From: Neoechinorhynchus agilis
Taxonomy: Eukaryota > Acanthocephala
Direction of reading: 5' to 3'
Length of the DNA stretch: 64,000 nucleotides
Assembly: GCA_051530055.1 (NCBI GenBank)
Contig: CM121342.1
Span: 3,658,001 to 3,722,000, forward strand
Part shown: one piece after another, positions 53,690 to 64,000 of the stretch
Numbering within the stretch: position 1 is the first letter of the stretch
Layout: the number at the start of each line of letters is the position of its first letter
The notes under the pieces: model-generated
Database searches by the model: none
Told to the model about the DNA's origin: nothing
The model's input: only the letters and a program-made list of their open reading frames with translations
Made by a program: the position numbers and the translations under genes

Positions 53690-56640
53690 ATTCGTTCCAT
53701 CATATTAAAAATGGCTGAAGGGATTCTTCTTGAATTTTAAATAAAATATTTCTACATACAAAAAAATATTTAAACATTGATTTCAAATCAATGGAAAAAT
53801 AAGCTGAAGGGATTAATCTTACATTTTAAATAAAATATTTTTATATACAAAGAGAAAATATTTAAAAATTGATTTGACATCAATATAAAAATTAGCAGAA
53901 TGGATTAATCTTAAATTTTATTTAGATATTTCTATATACAAAGGTTAAATATAAAAAAAATTGATTTGACACCAATACAAAAATTAGCTGAAGGGATTAT
54001 TCTTAAATTTTAAATAAAATATTTCTATATACAAAGAGAAAATAATGAAAATTGATTTGACATCAATAGGAAAATTAGCAGAATGGAAACATCTTAAATT
54101 TTAAATAAAATATATCTATATACAAAGAAAAAAATATTTTAAAAATTGATTGACATTAATATAAAAATTAGCAGAATCGAGAAATCTTAAATTTAAATGA
54201 AATATTTCTATATACAAAGAGAAAATATTTAAAAATTGATTTCACATCAATAGGAAAATTAGTAGAATGGAGATATCTTAAATTTAAATAAAATATTTCT
54301 ATATACAAAGAGAACATATTTAAAATTGATTTCACGTCAATAGGAAAATTAGTAGAATGGAGACATCTTAAATTTCAAATAAAATATTTCTATATACAAA
54401 AAGAAAATATTTAAAAATTGATTTCACATCAATAGGAAAATTAGTAGAAGGGATTCTTCTTTAATTTCAAATAAAATATTTCTATATACAAAGAGAAAAC
54501 ATTTAAAAATTGATTTGGCATCAATAGGAAAATTAGCAGAATGGAGACATCTTAAATTTTAAATAAAGTATTTCTATATACCAAGAGAAAATATTTAAAA
54601 ATTGATTTAACATCAATAGGAAAATTAGCAGAATGAAGACATCTTAAATTTTAAGTAAAATATTTCTATATACAAAGAAAAAAATATTTTAAAAATTGAT
54701 TGACATTAATATAAAAATTAGCAGAATCGAGAAATCTTAAATTTAAATAAAATATTTCTATATACAAAGAGAAAATATTTAAAAATTGATTTCACATCAA
54801 TAGGAAAATTAGTAGAATGGAGATATCTTAAATTTAAATAAAATATTTCTATATACAAAGAGAAAATATTTAAAAATTGATTTGGCATCAATAGGAAAAT
54901 TAGCAGAATGGAGACATCTTAAATTTTAAATAAAGTATTTCTATATACAAAGAGAAAATATTTAAAAATTGATTTAACATCAATAGGAAAATTAGCAGAA
55001 TGAAGACATCTTAAATTTTAAGTAAAATATTTCTATATACAAAGAAAAAAATATTTTAAAAATTGATTGACATTAATATAAAAATTAGCAGAATCGAGAA
55101 ATCTTAAATTTAAATAAAATATTTCTATATACAAAGAGAAAATATTTAAAAATTGATTTCACATCAATAGGAAAATTAGCAGAATGGAGATATCTTAAAC
55201 TTTAAATAAAATATTTCTATATACAAAGAGAAAATATTTAAAATTGATTTCACGTCAATAGGAAAATTAGTAGAATGGAGACATCTTAAATTTCAAATAA
55301 AATATTTCTATATACAAAAAGAAAATATTTAAAAATTGATTTCACATCAATAGGAAAATTAGTAGAAGGGATTCTTCTTTAATTTCAAATAAAATATTTC
55401 TATATACAAACAGAAAATATTTAAAAATTGATTTCACATCAATAGGAAAATTAGAAAAAGGTATTCCTCTTGAATTTTAAATAAAATATTTTTATATACA
55501 AAGAGAAAATATTTAAAAATTGATTTTACATCAATAGAAAAATTAGCTGAAGGAATTCCTCTTTAATTTTAAATAAAATATTTCTATATATAAAGAGAAA
55601 ATATTTAAAAATTGATTTCACATCAACAGGAAAATTAGCTGAAAGGATTAATCTTAAATTTTAAATAAAATATTTCTATATACAAAGAGAAAATATTTAA
55701 AAATTGATTTCACATCAATAGGAAAATTAGCAGAATGGAGACATCTTAATTTTTAAATAAAATATTTCTATATATAAAGAGAAAATATTTAAAAATTGAT
55801 TTCACATCAATAGGAAAATTAGCAGAATGGAGACATCTTAAATTTTAAATAAAATATTTCTATATATAAAGAGAAAATATTTAAAAATTGATTTGACATC
55901 AATAGGAAAATAAGCTGAATCGATACATCTTAGATTTCAAATAAAATATTTCTATATATAAAGAGAAAATATTTAAAAATTGATTTCACATCAATAGGAA
56001 AATTAGCTGAAGGGATTAATCTTAATTTTTAAATAAAATATTTCTGTATAGAAAGGCAAAACCTTAAAAAAATTGATTTGACATCAACAGGAAAATTAGC
56101 TGAAAGGATTAATCTTAAATTTTAAATAAAATATTTCTATATACAAAGAGAAAATATTTAAAAATTGATTTCACATCAATAGGAAAATTAGAGAAGGATA
56201 CATCTTAAATTTTAAATAAAATATTTCTATATATAAAGAGAAAATATTTAAAAATTGATTTCACATCAATAGGAAAATTAGCAGAATGGATACATCTTAA
56301 ATTTTAAATAAAATATTTCTATATATAAAGAGAAAATATTTAAAAATTGATTTGACATCAATAGGAAAATAAGCTGAATCGATACATCTTAGATTTCAAA
56401 TAAAATATTTCTATATATAAAGAGAAAATATTTAAAAATTGATTTCACATCAATAGGAAAATTAGCTGAAGGGATTAATCTTAAATTTTAAATAAAATAT
56501 TTCTGTATAGAAAGGCAAAACCTTAAAAAAATTGATTTGACATCAACAGGAAAATTAGTAGAAGGGATTCTTCTTTAATTTCAAATAAAATATTTCTATA
56601 TACAAAGAGAAAATATTTTTTAAAAATTGATTTGAACATT
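53690..56640. repeat. ~92-bp AT-rich minisatellite, about 32 units
   Basis: Each unit reads AAATAAAATATTTCTATATAC, then a spacer, then ATTGATTTCACATCAATAGG and AAAATTAGCAGAATGGAGA or variants. Measured spacing is 91-92 bp (for example ATTGATTT at 55152, 55243 and 55335). Groups of units recur in the same order, indicating higher-order block duplication. ATTGATttcacATCAAT forms a small hairpin in every unit. Non-coding. Confidence 0.93.
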
Positions 56641-58049
56641 CACATATAAAAATATTAAAGCAGAATACCGATAAACTACTTTTCCATTTAACCTCTTCAA
56701 ACTTCAATGTTAAATTCCAAGCATCATTTGGGAAGCTCATTTTTCGGAGCTCCTTTTTTTTGTGGAGCAACAAAGAAGGAACGGAGGTGCTAGGATTTTA
56801 AGTCGTTCTTTCGCGCGTGAGAGTTACGGATGTGCGGTTTTTCGTGTTTTAACGCAGTTTAGAATGGCGCTTGTAAGTTTCTTAAAGGGGATTCACTTTT
56901 TAGTGCAGTGTTGTTATTTTTTTCTCTTTTTTTATTGATTTGATTTGAGATTTGACGTCCCGGGGACTGAGATAACGAAAGTTTCTGTGATTGTTCAAAT
57001 GCTTTCAAACGATAATTTTGAGCTTTGCATGGGTCACAATTGGTCAAGAAACCCAAATGGACATTCGTCGATACTCGATCAGCATTCGTTATTGTCCGAT
57101 TCACATCTTCAAGTTCGATATCCGAATTACACGTTATCTTTTTTGAGGAACTCCATAGCGATTGCTTGTTTATGGCGTAAAATTTTTTAATGACTTTATT
57201 GATTGTTTTATTTGGCGTACAAAAGAATCAAAATGATTTTATATTCAAAAATTCGATTGGTTTCTGCACAATCTCGTACGCGTTTATTACAAAAGGTCGT
57301 TTCACAAGTAATCGAATTTTTTTGAAAATAAAATCATTTTATTTCTTTTCTACGCAACATAAAAAACGACTTGATGAACAATTCAATCTTTAAACAGAAT
57401 TTATAAAAATTCGGATATTTCGGAGGCACAATCTCGTCGGTCCTTATCACAAGGTTAAGCGTTTTATTCGCTTGTTCTCATAAAAACTTCATTTTTTGCT
57501 TGTTTATGGCGTAAATTTTTTTAAGAATTTATTAGATAAGCCGAAAACAGTAAGAATCAATAAATTCTTTTTGTTTTTACGTCCTTTAACAATCATCATA
57601 ATAGCTCTATCTTCAAACACTGGCATTGAGCCAATAAAAGATTTAAGCATATCCACTTTGAATTTTTTTTAAAGTTTTTAATCAAAAAATCCTATCGGAC
57701 CCAAAATTGCAATATTTCGTCAATTTCGTAGACTTAAACTTTGGTGTTCATCGAGAATATCTCGGCTTAATTTTACACATTTGTAGAACTTCATCATCGT
57801 CCATATTTCTTTTTGATAAGTCGTTTGTTTTATTTATGCTTCATTAATGAACAAATAGAATGTTTTTCTCGGATAAGACCCATTATTGCTGATATCGTAA
57901 GCTTATTTTCTAGGTAACAATACTTTCCCATGGTTTTTTGGAGCAGTTTTTCGACGTCTTGATGTGAGAAGTTCACAAGTGGAAGGAAAATTTTGTTTGA
58001 TTGTTTGCTGAAATCCTGTTTCTGACCATGAAATTCCGCCCCTTTAAAG
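56641..58049. other. Intergenic, about 1.4 kb
   Basis: Several short ORFs (for example 57830-58078 on the minus strand, partly overlapping the SerRS start) have no recognisable features. No gene supported. It ends at the SerRS 5' region. Confidence 0.4.
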
Positions 58050-59504
58050 ATGGTTCTGGATCTAGACATTCTTCGCAAGGATAAAGGAGGAGATCCCGAT
58101 TTGGTCCGTCAATCGGAAATCAATCGGTATAAAGGAACTGCCTTAGTAGACAAAGTGCTCGAGAAAGATGATCAATGGAGAAAAGAGCGTTTTCGTTTGG
58201 ACAACTGGCATAAAAAGAAGAATATGTGCGGTCGAGCTTTTCGGGAACGAATGAAAAATAAAGCAGAGATTAAAGGACAGGAACCTCTTTCGGTTGACGA
58301 TATCCTTTCTTTGAGTTTTGAACAAATGTCTCTATGTTCAAGGGATGACATTCGTGCAATCAGTGTGAAAGTAGACGATGAAATCGCGAAAAGTAAACAA
58401 CGAGTTAGTGAGTTAGAGGCCGAACGAGATGCTGCTTTCAACGAAATAGGAAATCTTCTCCACCCTCAAGTGCCCATCAGTAACGATGAACAAAACAATC
58501 GAATCGAACGAACGTTTAAACCTGAACCAAGGAGAAATCAACCAACTGAACTTTTGTCTCATATTGATCTTTGTGTACTGATCGATGGAGTTGATTATGA
58601 ACGCGGTCAGAAAGTGATGGGATCCCGTGGATATTTCCTAAAAGGCCCATTGGTATTTCTTGAACAAGCACTCGTTCAATACGCTTCTCGAATTCTCCTC
58701 GACGACGGATATCAATGTCTATCTACTCCAATAATGATAAAAAGATCAATTATGCAGGAAGTCGCACAGCTTAGTCAATTCGATGAAGAGCTCTACAAAG
58801 TTACTGCTGGTTCAACGGACGAAAATGACGATCATACAAAATATTTGATTGCTACAAGTGAGCAACCAATCGCTGCTTTTCACCGTGATGAATGGCTTTC
58901 TCCTCAAACTCTCCCTGTGAAGTACTGTGGAATAAGTCCGTGCTTTAGATTAGAAGCTGGTAGTCATGGAAAAGACACTCGTGGGATTTTTCGCGTTCAC
59001 CAGTTCCAAAAGGTCGAACAATTCGTTATAACGTCGCCCTCAGACAGTTGGCCAATGTTTCATCGAATGATTGAACATTCAGAGAAATTCGCTCAAGCAC
59101 TTGGCCTTCCCTATAGAATAGTTAATATTGTATCCGGGGAATTAAATAATGCTGCTGCGATGAAGTACGATTTGGAAGCCGAATTTCCAGGAAGTGGAAC
59201 CTTTAGAGAACTCGTTAGTTGTTCAAACTGTACGGACTATCAATCGCGACGTCTTAAAGTTCGATTTGGACAAACTAAAAAGAGTACTGTTAGCGGCGGC
59301 CCCATTCCTGCTGTCGAATACGTTCATATGTTGAATGCTACGATGTGTGCCACTACTCGTACAATGTGTGCTATTCTCGAAAATCATCAAACTGAAGAAG
59401 GGATTGCGATTCCTGAAGCATTAGAACCCTATATGCCTGCTCAGTACAAAAAACTGATTCCTTTCGTCAAATCTAAGGGAGACGAATCGAACGGAAAATC
59501 ATAG
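58050..59504 (+). CDS. Seryl-tRNA synthetase, cytosolic
   Basis: A 484-residue intronless gene. The enzyme charges tRNA-Ser with serine in the cytosol. The N-terminus MVLDLDILRKDKGGDP and the long helical arm that grips the tRNA variable loop (to about residue 140) are typical of the eukaryotic enzyme. HPQVPISNDE, RGYFLKGPLVFLEQALVQYA, motif 2 (SPCFRLEAGSHGKDTRGIFRVHQF) and motif 3 (ATTRTMCAILENHQTEEGI) of class II synthetases are intact. The C-terminus IPFVKSKGDE is normal. The ATG directly follows CCTTTAAAG, which could be a spliced-leader acceptor. An AATAAA lies about 30 bp after the stop. Confidence 0.95.
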   Translation: MVLDLDILRKDKGGDPDLVRQSEINRYKGTALVDKVLEKDDQWRKERFRLDNWHKKKNMCGRAFRERMKNKAEIKGQEPLSVDDILSLSFEQMSLCSRDDIRAISVKVDDEIAKSKQRVSELEAERDAAFNEIGNLLHPQVPISNDEQNNRIERTFKPEPRRNQPTELLSHIDLCVLIDGVDYERGQKVMGSRGYFLKGPLVFLEQALVQYASRILLDDGYQCLSTPIMIKRSIMQEVAQLSQFDEELYKVTAGSTDENDDHTKYLIATSEQPIAAFHRDEWLSPQTLPVKYCGISPCFRLEAGSHGKDTRGIFRVHQFQKVEQFVITSPSDSWPMFHRMIEHSEKFAQALGLPYRIVNIVSGELNNAAAMKYDLEAEFPGSGTFRELVSCSNCTDYQSRRLKVRFGQTKKSTVSGGPIPAVEYVHMLNATMCATTRTMCAILENHQTEEGIAIPEALEPYMPAQYKKLIPFVKSKGDESNGKS

Positions 59505-59897
59505 GTAATGATTTCTTCCCAATATAGAGATAAAATAAAGACCAGAAACTTTTTTTCTTTGATTTGCATAGTATCAGCATAATGGATTCTATGTGATTCT
59601 TATCGAATGAGGAAAATGCGAAGAAAAAGGATTATTTCTCATATTTCTTTGTTCAGAGCAACCTTTAATTGATTTTGATCCTTTTGAGCAACGACTATGT
59701 ATTTAAAAATGTTTTTGGAAGGTCGAACTTCTAAGAATTCATTGCCCCTATGATTTAAAGCCCCCTTTTAAAAACTCGCTAGAAGTCTTTATGGTAGTAG
59801 CTCTTATAAGCCATCATGATTTTGAGTTATCATTCAAAATCACGTTTTACGAATAATGGTGATTATAGAATGCTCGCGGGTAACTGCACAATTTTAG
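59505..59897. other. Intergenic between SerRS and the COG1-like gene
   Basis: About 390 bp, with the SerRS polyadenylation signal near 59534. The COG1-like ATG follows AATTTTAG directly. Confidence 0.4.
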
Positions 59898-62076
59898 ATG
59901 CCTTCAAAAATCAATGACGAACTCGATGACGCAGAAATCAATAATATAGAAATCATATTCCAGTCTTGGCAAGTGTCGGAAATCGAGTGCTATTTGAGAA
60001 CTATTGAACGGAAACGTGGATTGAAGTCCGAGCAACTCCGAAGTCTAGCAGGCAACAAATATCGAGATATGTTGGATTGCGCTCAGCGAATGAACAAACT
60101 TAGACTTGATCTTTATGGGATTTATAGTCAAGTGCCAGGAAAAGTGAACGACGTAGTCGAAAATAAAGATACGGAGATTCGAATAGACAGAAACTATTCT
60201 CTTGTAAACGAGATCGCCGAATTATTGAGGACGGATCGATGTATTGAAAGTGTCGAAAAAGTCAACGCTTTAGACAGCGACATTAGAGAAAGATGGCCGA
60301 TTTTTCGGGTTATTTAGTTTCTAAAACTCACGAGTAAATCTATCAATTAATTTCGGACCATTAAAAGGATATTGTATCGACTAAAAATTAATATAGTCAT
60401 TTAAATGAATGAATTTAACTTTCTTTACTATCTTTTGGTAAATTATTTAGCCTTAAGAATCAGTATGCCGATAAAATGGATGAATCCGATCAGCGTTAAG
60501 GGTTTTAATTTCCAAAGCGATAATCCGTATTGATGCATTGAAGTTCGCGTAGAATTTCTTTGATTTAATCGTGATTGGACAAAGATGGAAACCAGGTCCA
60601 TAAAAAAAGTATTATATTTATTTTGAGTGATTCGTTACGATTATCTCATTCCGTAGTTACTTTTAAAAATGTGGACTTCAACTCGACCATCTGATGCGCG
60701 AGATCTATGCATCCGAGAAGATATTCTCAAACGATTAGATAGAATGGTTTTTGATAAAAACGACAATATGGCCCTAAAAGCGATTGAACGTCTTCTTGGC
60801 AATGAACTCAGTTTATTTGAACATTTAATGGACGTCTCGATTCTTGAAATCAAAAATAGCAGTGATGTTAGAAATGCCTTTGCGACATATCGACTATCGA
60901 TAGACCTAGTTACAGATAATCGATTAAGATTGGGAAATGAGCTATGTGAAGCAGTAATGAGCGTTAATTCTATATATTTGAGCATTACTATAGATTTGAG
61001 GTTTTTAGTTCCTTGATTATTTTCACTGACCGAAATTTCGATTAATAAGATGCGTAACCGAACGTGGACCGTAAAGTTTAATTTCGTTTAGTTCGTTTCC
61101 TTTTGTTCATTAGAATTAGCGTCTTAATAGAGCGGCACTTAAATGCTTCTCAAACTGAGTATCAGGCGGTCTTGGACGAGATGTCCAAAACTGGATTGGA
61201 TAATAGCGTGGAGCACCGTTTGAGAGAAATAACTGCTTACGCTAGATCAGAAGTCGAAAAGACGAAATGTGCGATGGTTACGGCCGCCATTATTAATTTT
61301 AAACATCGTTTTGAACACCAAGAAGAAGAGGAGGATAGAATCATCCTGCGCAATGAACTAAGGTCCAAATGCGGTGAATGTATTTCCATTGAGACCGTTT
61401 TAAAAGAGTTATTCAAACGTTCTGCATCCTTAGATACGGACCATTTGATATAAAGGCTAATTTGGACAAAATGCTAAATGAAGAAAATAAATTCCTTACT
61501 GTTATTGACTTAATCGAAACTTTAAATATCTCAGATGTGGAATATATTCGTGAGATCAAATGGAAAGCTCTTGAGATGGCGAGTACTTGTTCCTTCGATT
61601 GGTCGGGTGTTAATACCTCTTTATTTGAGTCACCGTCAGGAATTCCCAGTCAACTTTCTCCGGCAGTACTTGAAACAATTATTCGTCAGTCTCACGTTTA
61701 TCACCATCATATGGAACATTGCTCAAAACAAAAAAGTATTGTCCTCAACGATTACATAATTGATTTAATCCTTAATCGTACTCCCTCTTGTCGGCAAGCA
61801 CTTTTTGACTGTCTTGCTTTAAAAACAATTTCAGAAGGAAAGCAGCAAAATAAAGCTGATCAGCTCATTGATTCAGTAAGAAAAAGATTTGACAGCAGCG
61901 ACCTCATTTGGTTAGAGCCGAAAATCGAGAAAAGCGTCCGTAATGCGCTTTTGGGACGCTACAGAGCATTCGTCGGAGGATATTTGAACGATGAAGAACG
62001 TAGTTGTTCAGTTGATCAATCGGAGAATGTACCGATGGTGGAATGTATGGTACGTTTGGATTTTAGACGAAAATGA
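59898..62076 (+). CDS. COG1-like subunit of the conserved oligomeric Golgi complex
   Basis: The N-terminus matches the Vps51/COG1 motif: FQSWQVSEIECYLRTIERKRGLKSEQLRSLAGNKYRDMLDCAQRM corresponds to the conserved 'helix, ERK..LR..VG.RYRDLI.AA' region. The C-terminal part (LSPAVLETIIRQ, RQALFDCLALKTI, KRFDSSDLIWLEPKI) resembles the COG1 end. Proposed exons: 59898-60308, 60657-60962, 61121-61396 and 61456-62076, giving about 537 residues, shorter than vertebrate COG1. Introns 1 (GTTATT ... CGTAG) and 3 (59 bp, GT ... AAG) are canonical; intron 2 (60963-61120) is not. COG tethers vesicles in retrograde Golgi traffic. The N-terminal match is good, the middle is weak, and another Vps51-family tether subunit is possible. 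Confidence 0.55.
60963..61120 (+). other. Non-GT-AG intron-like insert in the COG1-like gene
   Basis: AGCGT is present at both borders (60960-60964 and 61118-61122). GCGTTAATTC (60961-60970) and GAATTAGCGT (61113-61122) pair at 8 of 10 positions. Removing 158 bp gives the smooth helical junction ELCEAVMSVLIERHL. A GT-AG alternative (60954 to 61129) also keeps the frame but removes this part. Confidence 0.5.
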
Positions 62077-62419
62077 GGTTTCTCTCTGTGCTTCAAGCGT
62101 TCTAAACTTTCACGATAAGTTCGCTCTGATTCTAAGTTAGCTTTAGGATCTGGAAAAAATAAAAATAGATTACCATGAAACGTACTTAGTCGTAGATGTG
62201 AAAATCTTTTTGCTCGGTCTTCTCTGAATCACTCATTTCGTTTCCGCATTACCTGATCAACGAGGATCACAACCTTTTTTCCAAAGTTCAACCAATGATT
62301 CAAAACGATTGCTCATTTCTCATGCACGTAAAGGTATGAAGCTGTACCGTTTTCTTTCCTTTTTTTTGTTAACTGAACGATTTTACTTGTACCAAGCACA
62401 AAATATCTACTTGGTAACA
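62077..62419. other. Intergenic
   Basis: COG1-like 3' region and 5' region of the next gene. Nothing recognised. Confidence 0.35.
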
Positions 62420-62677
62420 ATGAACGATAATGATACCGTGCCAACCACTATGACTATTTATGAACCACCCGAGAATACAAACGAAGAAGTCGATGAAATA
62501 AAAGTTGGTTACAAAGCTCGCTTCAAGGAAATAATGGAGCAAAGACGTATCAGTGCTCAAAAACTAAAACAAAAAGCAAAGCCTGCACGTTTTAGGCAGA
62601 CTGGAGCTTTTCTCATTGGACTAGCAGTTTTGGTTGCCTGCTCTTTAGTAGTCGCCATTGTATTTTTGACCAAGTAG
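62420..62677 (+). CDS. Small tail-anchored membrane protein
   Basis: 85 residues from the ATG at 62420. An acidic, Thr/Pro-rich N-terminus (TIYEPPENTNEEVDE) leads to a basic amphipathic helix (RFKEIMEQRRISAQKLKQKAKPARF) and a C-terminal membrane span (GAFLIGLAVLVACSLVVAIVF) with only three residues after it, the layout of a tail-anchored protein facing the cytosol. An in-frame ATG at 62336 would add 28 residues beginning MKLYRFLSFFLL; the shorter form looks more natural. No family recognised. Confidence 0.5.
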   Translation: MNDNDTVPTTMTIYEPPENTNEEVDEIKVGYKARFKEIMEQRRISAQKLKQKAKPARFRQTGAFLIGLAVLVACSLVVAIVFLTK

Positions 62678-62867
62678 GAATATCGAATTCAGGTTGAATT
62701 TTAATAAAATTAAAGGACTAGATTTTCGTCTAAAACGACGTTTAATGACAAAAATGAGACTAATGAGTTATCAGACAATATTGTACCCTTGTCTTACGCC
62801 ATCAGACTATCTTTTAAAGGACTATCTACTGCTATTCTAGGTTCTGTTCATATTGTTATTAAGGTTT

Positions 62868-63095
62868 TTATATCGATATAATCGATTGATGTCTACCTGA
62901 TTTATACAGGTGAATTTGGGCGTTCGCTATATTAGCGTTGATTGTGGAGATGAGATCAATGTTAGGAATGTCAGGATCATCAGTTCCGATGGTAAGTACG
63001 CTATCGATGCAGACAACATTTCTTCGGTACACTTTAACAATATTGTTTAAACCCAATTCGAGGAGAGCCAATGTATCAGTCAGTTCGATCGGCAT
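62868..63095 (-). CDS. Possible small conserved protein or first exon
   Basis: 75 codons starting MPIELTDTLALLELGLNNIV. The composition looks helical and protein-like up to HLYKSG, after which AG/GTAGAC could be a splice donor, so this may be a first exon whose continuation was not identified. No domain recognised. Confidence 0.35.
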   Translation of the reverse strand: MPIELTDTLALLELGLNNIVKVYRRNVVCIDSVLTIGTDDPDIPNIDLISTINANIANAQIHLYKSGRHQSIISI

Positions 63096-63538
63096 CGTTA
63101 CTCTTTTATGTCCTCGAAATATACAAGAACAAAAAACCTTTTCCTAAAATATTGACTACATGTTCTCCTTAACCGCATTTGATATGTCTATTGTCCAAAT
63201 TTCCATTTGAGACTATAGGATGATTCATCTATGATTTTCTAAATGTCCTTTCAAGCTTTGTCAAAGATCGGAATAGAGAAGTTGATAATTCATGGCTCGT
63301 TGTTCGTACATCATTTCCTAGACGAGGAGAAACCCTGTAGAAAACGTTTGGAATAGTCAGATAGCTTAAAGATTCATTGATTGCCTAAAAAACACTTTCA
63401 CTCGCTATTTAAAGCCACAAGTAAATGATCGCTGATTTCCATTAAGTTTCCCGTTAAAACACAAGAAAGCGGGTTGTAATTCGTCTTCTTCAAAAAAAAT
63501 CACGAAATATTGATCATACCTTCTTTTTTTCTATTTAG
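63096..63538. other. Upstream or intronic region of the M1-like gene
   Basis: No supported feature. Further 5' exons of the M1-like gene may lie here. Confidence 0.35.
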
Positions 63539-64000
63539 GCGAAATCCCAGCACAGTATACAAGAGCTGGACATCAAACAATTCTACTATACTCCAATGAT
63601 GTTGTCAATGTAAGTTTCTTCGCACAAAGATCACCGTCACAATAAGATTTATTTTAAGCCTGGGCTTTATCAATTGATGTTTGAGTTCCGAACCGAAACT
63701 ACGAAAAATGTGGCGATTGAACGTGCGTTTTCGGGTTCCGAAGTTGTTGCGCTTATTAGTCAAACGGACGTGAGATTCTCGATATTGAAGGTTGCTTTCT
63801 AATCTTCAAACAGGGAGTCACTAGTCCAAGACACATTTTGCCATGTTTGGATAATCCCCAAATCCGTACAACTAATTCGCTTGAAATCAATGTACCTAAC
63901 GGTATCACCTATGAAGCTTTTACTGGTGAAAAAGTTGGTATCTTTTTGCAAAGCTGTGTTTATCATGGAATTTCGTTGTTAAGGATACTTATCTTGGAGC
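63539..64000 (+). CDS. M1 metallopeptidase-like protein (LTA4H/aminopeptidase B type), partial
   Basis: Four exons in agreeing phase: 63539-63609, 63659-63769, 63814-63933 and 63984 onward, running off the window. Their introns are short and canonical (49, 44 and 50 bp; GTAAGT, GTGAGA, GTTGGT donors). The translation LYQLMFEFRTETTKN ... SPRHILPCLDNPQIRTTNSLEI, then VPNGITYEAFTGE, resembles the N-terminal domain of leukotriene A4 hydrolase and aminopeptidase B, where the 'R.ILPC.D.P' segment precedes the catalytic domain. The zinc motif HExxH is outside the window, so activity cannot be judged. The true 5' end is not identified. Confidence 0.5.

Noticed and set aside
57830-58078. Minus-strand gene head-to-head with SerRS
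   Set aside because: It overlaps the SerRS start codon region, and no conserved feature was found.

Overview
The window is nuclear DNA of an animal, most likely a small-genome invertebrate and plausibly a nematode. It is AT-rich and carries metazoan genes: RING E3 ligase, class I PITP, FRS2-like adaptor, LIM/homeobox factor, sushi-domain secreted protein, deoxyhypusine hydroxylase, TFIIA-gamma, seryl-tRNA synthetase and COG1-like protein. Several introns are only 43-75 bp long. Some ORFs begin directly after an AG, as spliced-leader genes do. The species cannot be fixed from sequence alone.

Layout. 0-3 kb: end of a coiled-coil gene, then a 149-bp minisatellite. 3.3-4.3 kb: RNF126/115-like E3 ligase, followed by an eleven-unit 272-bp array. 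8.1-9.8 kb: PITP. 10-13 kb: retroelement debris, a tRNA-derived SINE-like element and a 186-bp array. 13.4-15.4 kb: 400-bp array leading into an FRS2-like gene (15.5-16.05 kb) whose end lies next to a foldback element. 16.3-18.5 kb: a two-exon membrane-protein gene whose last exon has been tandemly multiplied. 18.6-23.4 kb: three related single-pass membrane proteins on the minus strand, with a ~280-bp array between two of them. 24.4 and 29.6 kb: two nearly identical EF-hand-like genes flanking TFIIA-gamma and a secreted 44-residue-repeat protein. 30.8 kb: NAD(P)-binding reductase. 32-34 kb: PRPP synthetase homologue. 34.9-37.2 kb: 186-bp array. 38.9-40.4 kb: a disordered protein. 40.6-41.5 kb: retroelement remnant. 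41.8-43.3 kb: histidine acid phosphatase. 43.7-45.3 kb: another exon-like array. 47.3-48.2 kb: LIM-homeobox gene. 48.3-51.1 kb: sushi gene. 51.5-53.2 kb: DOHH. 53.7-56.6 kb: 92-bp AT-rich array. 58-64 kb: SerRS, COG1-like, a tail-anchored protein and the start of an M1-aminopeptidase-like gene.

The most notable observation is that there appear to be two intron populations. The sushi, LIM-homeobox, M1-like and 16.3-kb genes have ordinary GT-AG introns. In PITP, PRPS, DOHH and one COG1-like intron, the join that restores the conserved protein is not GT-AG. There the interrupting segment has complementary ends (clear in PRPS, PITP and COG1, weaker in DOHH) and, in three of the four, a 5-bp direct repeat at the junction. 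This looks like transposon-derived introns (introner-like) or DNA segments removed in some other way. Two of these segments also carry the same foldback element family inside them.

A second theme is tandem arrays whose unit contains an exon-like or ORF-bearing segment (4.99-7.9, 16.6-18.5 and 43.7-45.3 kb, plus the coding array at 27-29 kb). About ten minisatellites cover roughly a third of the window.
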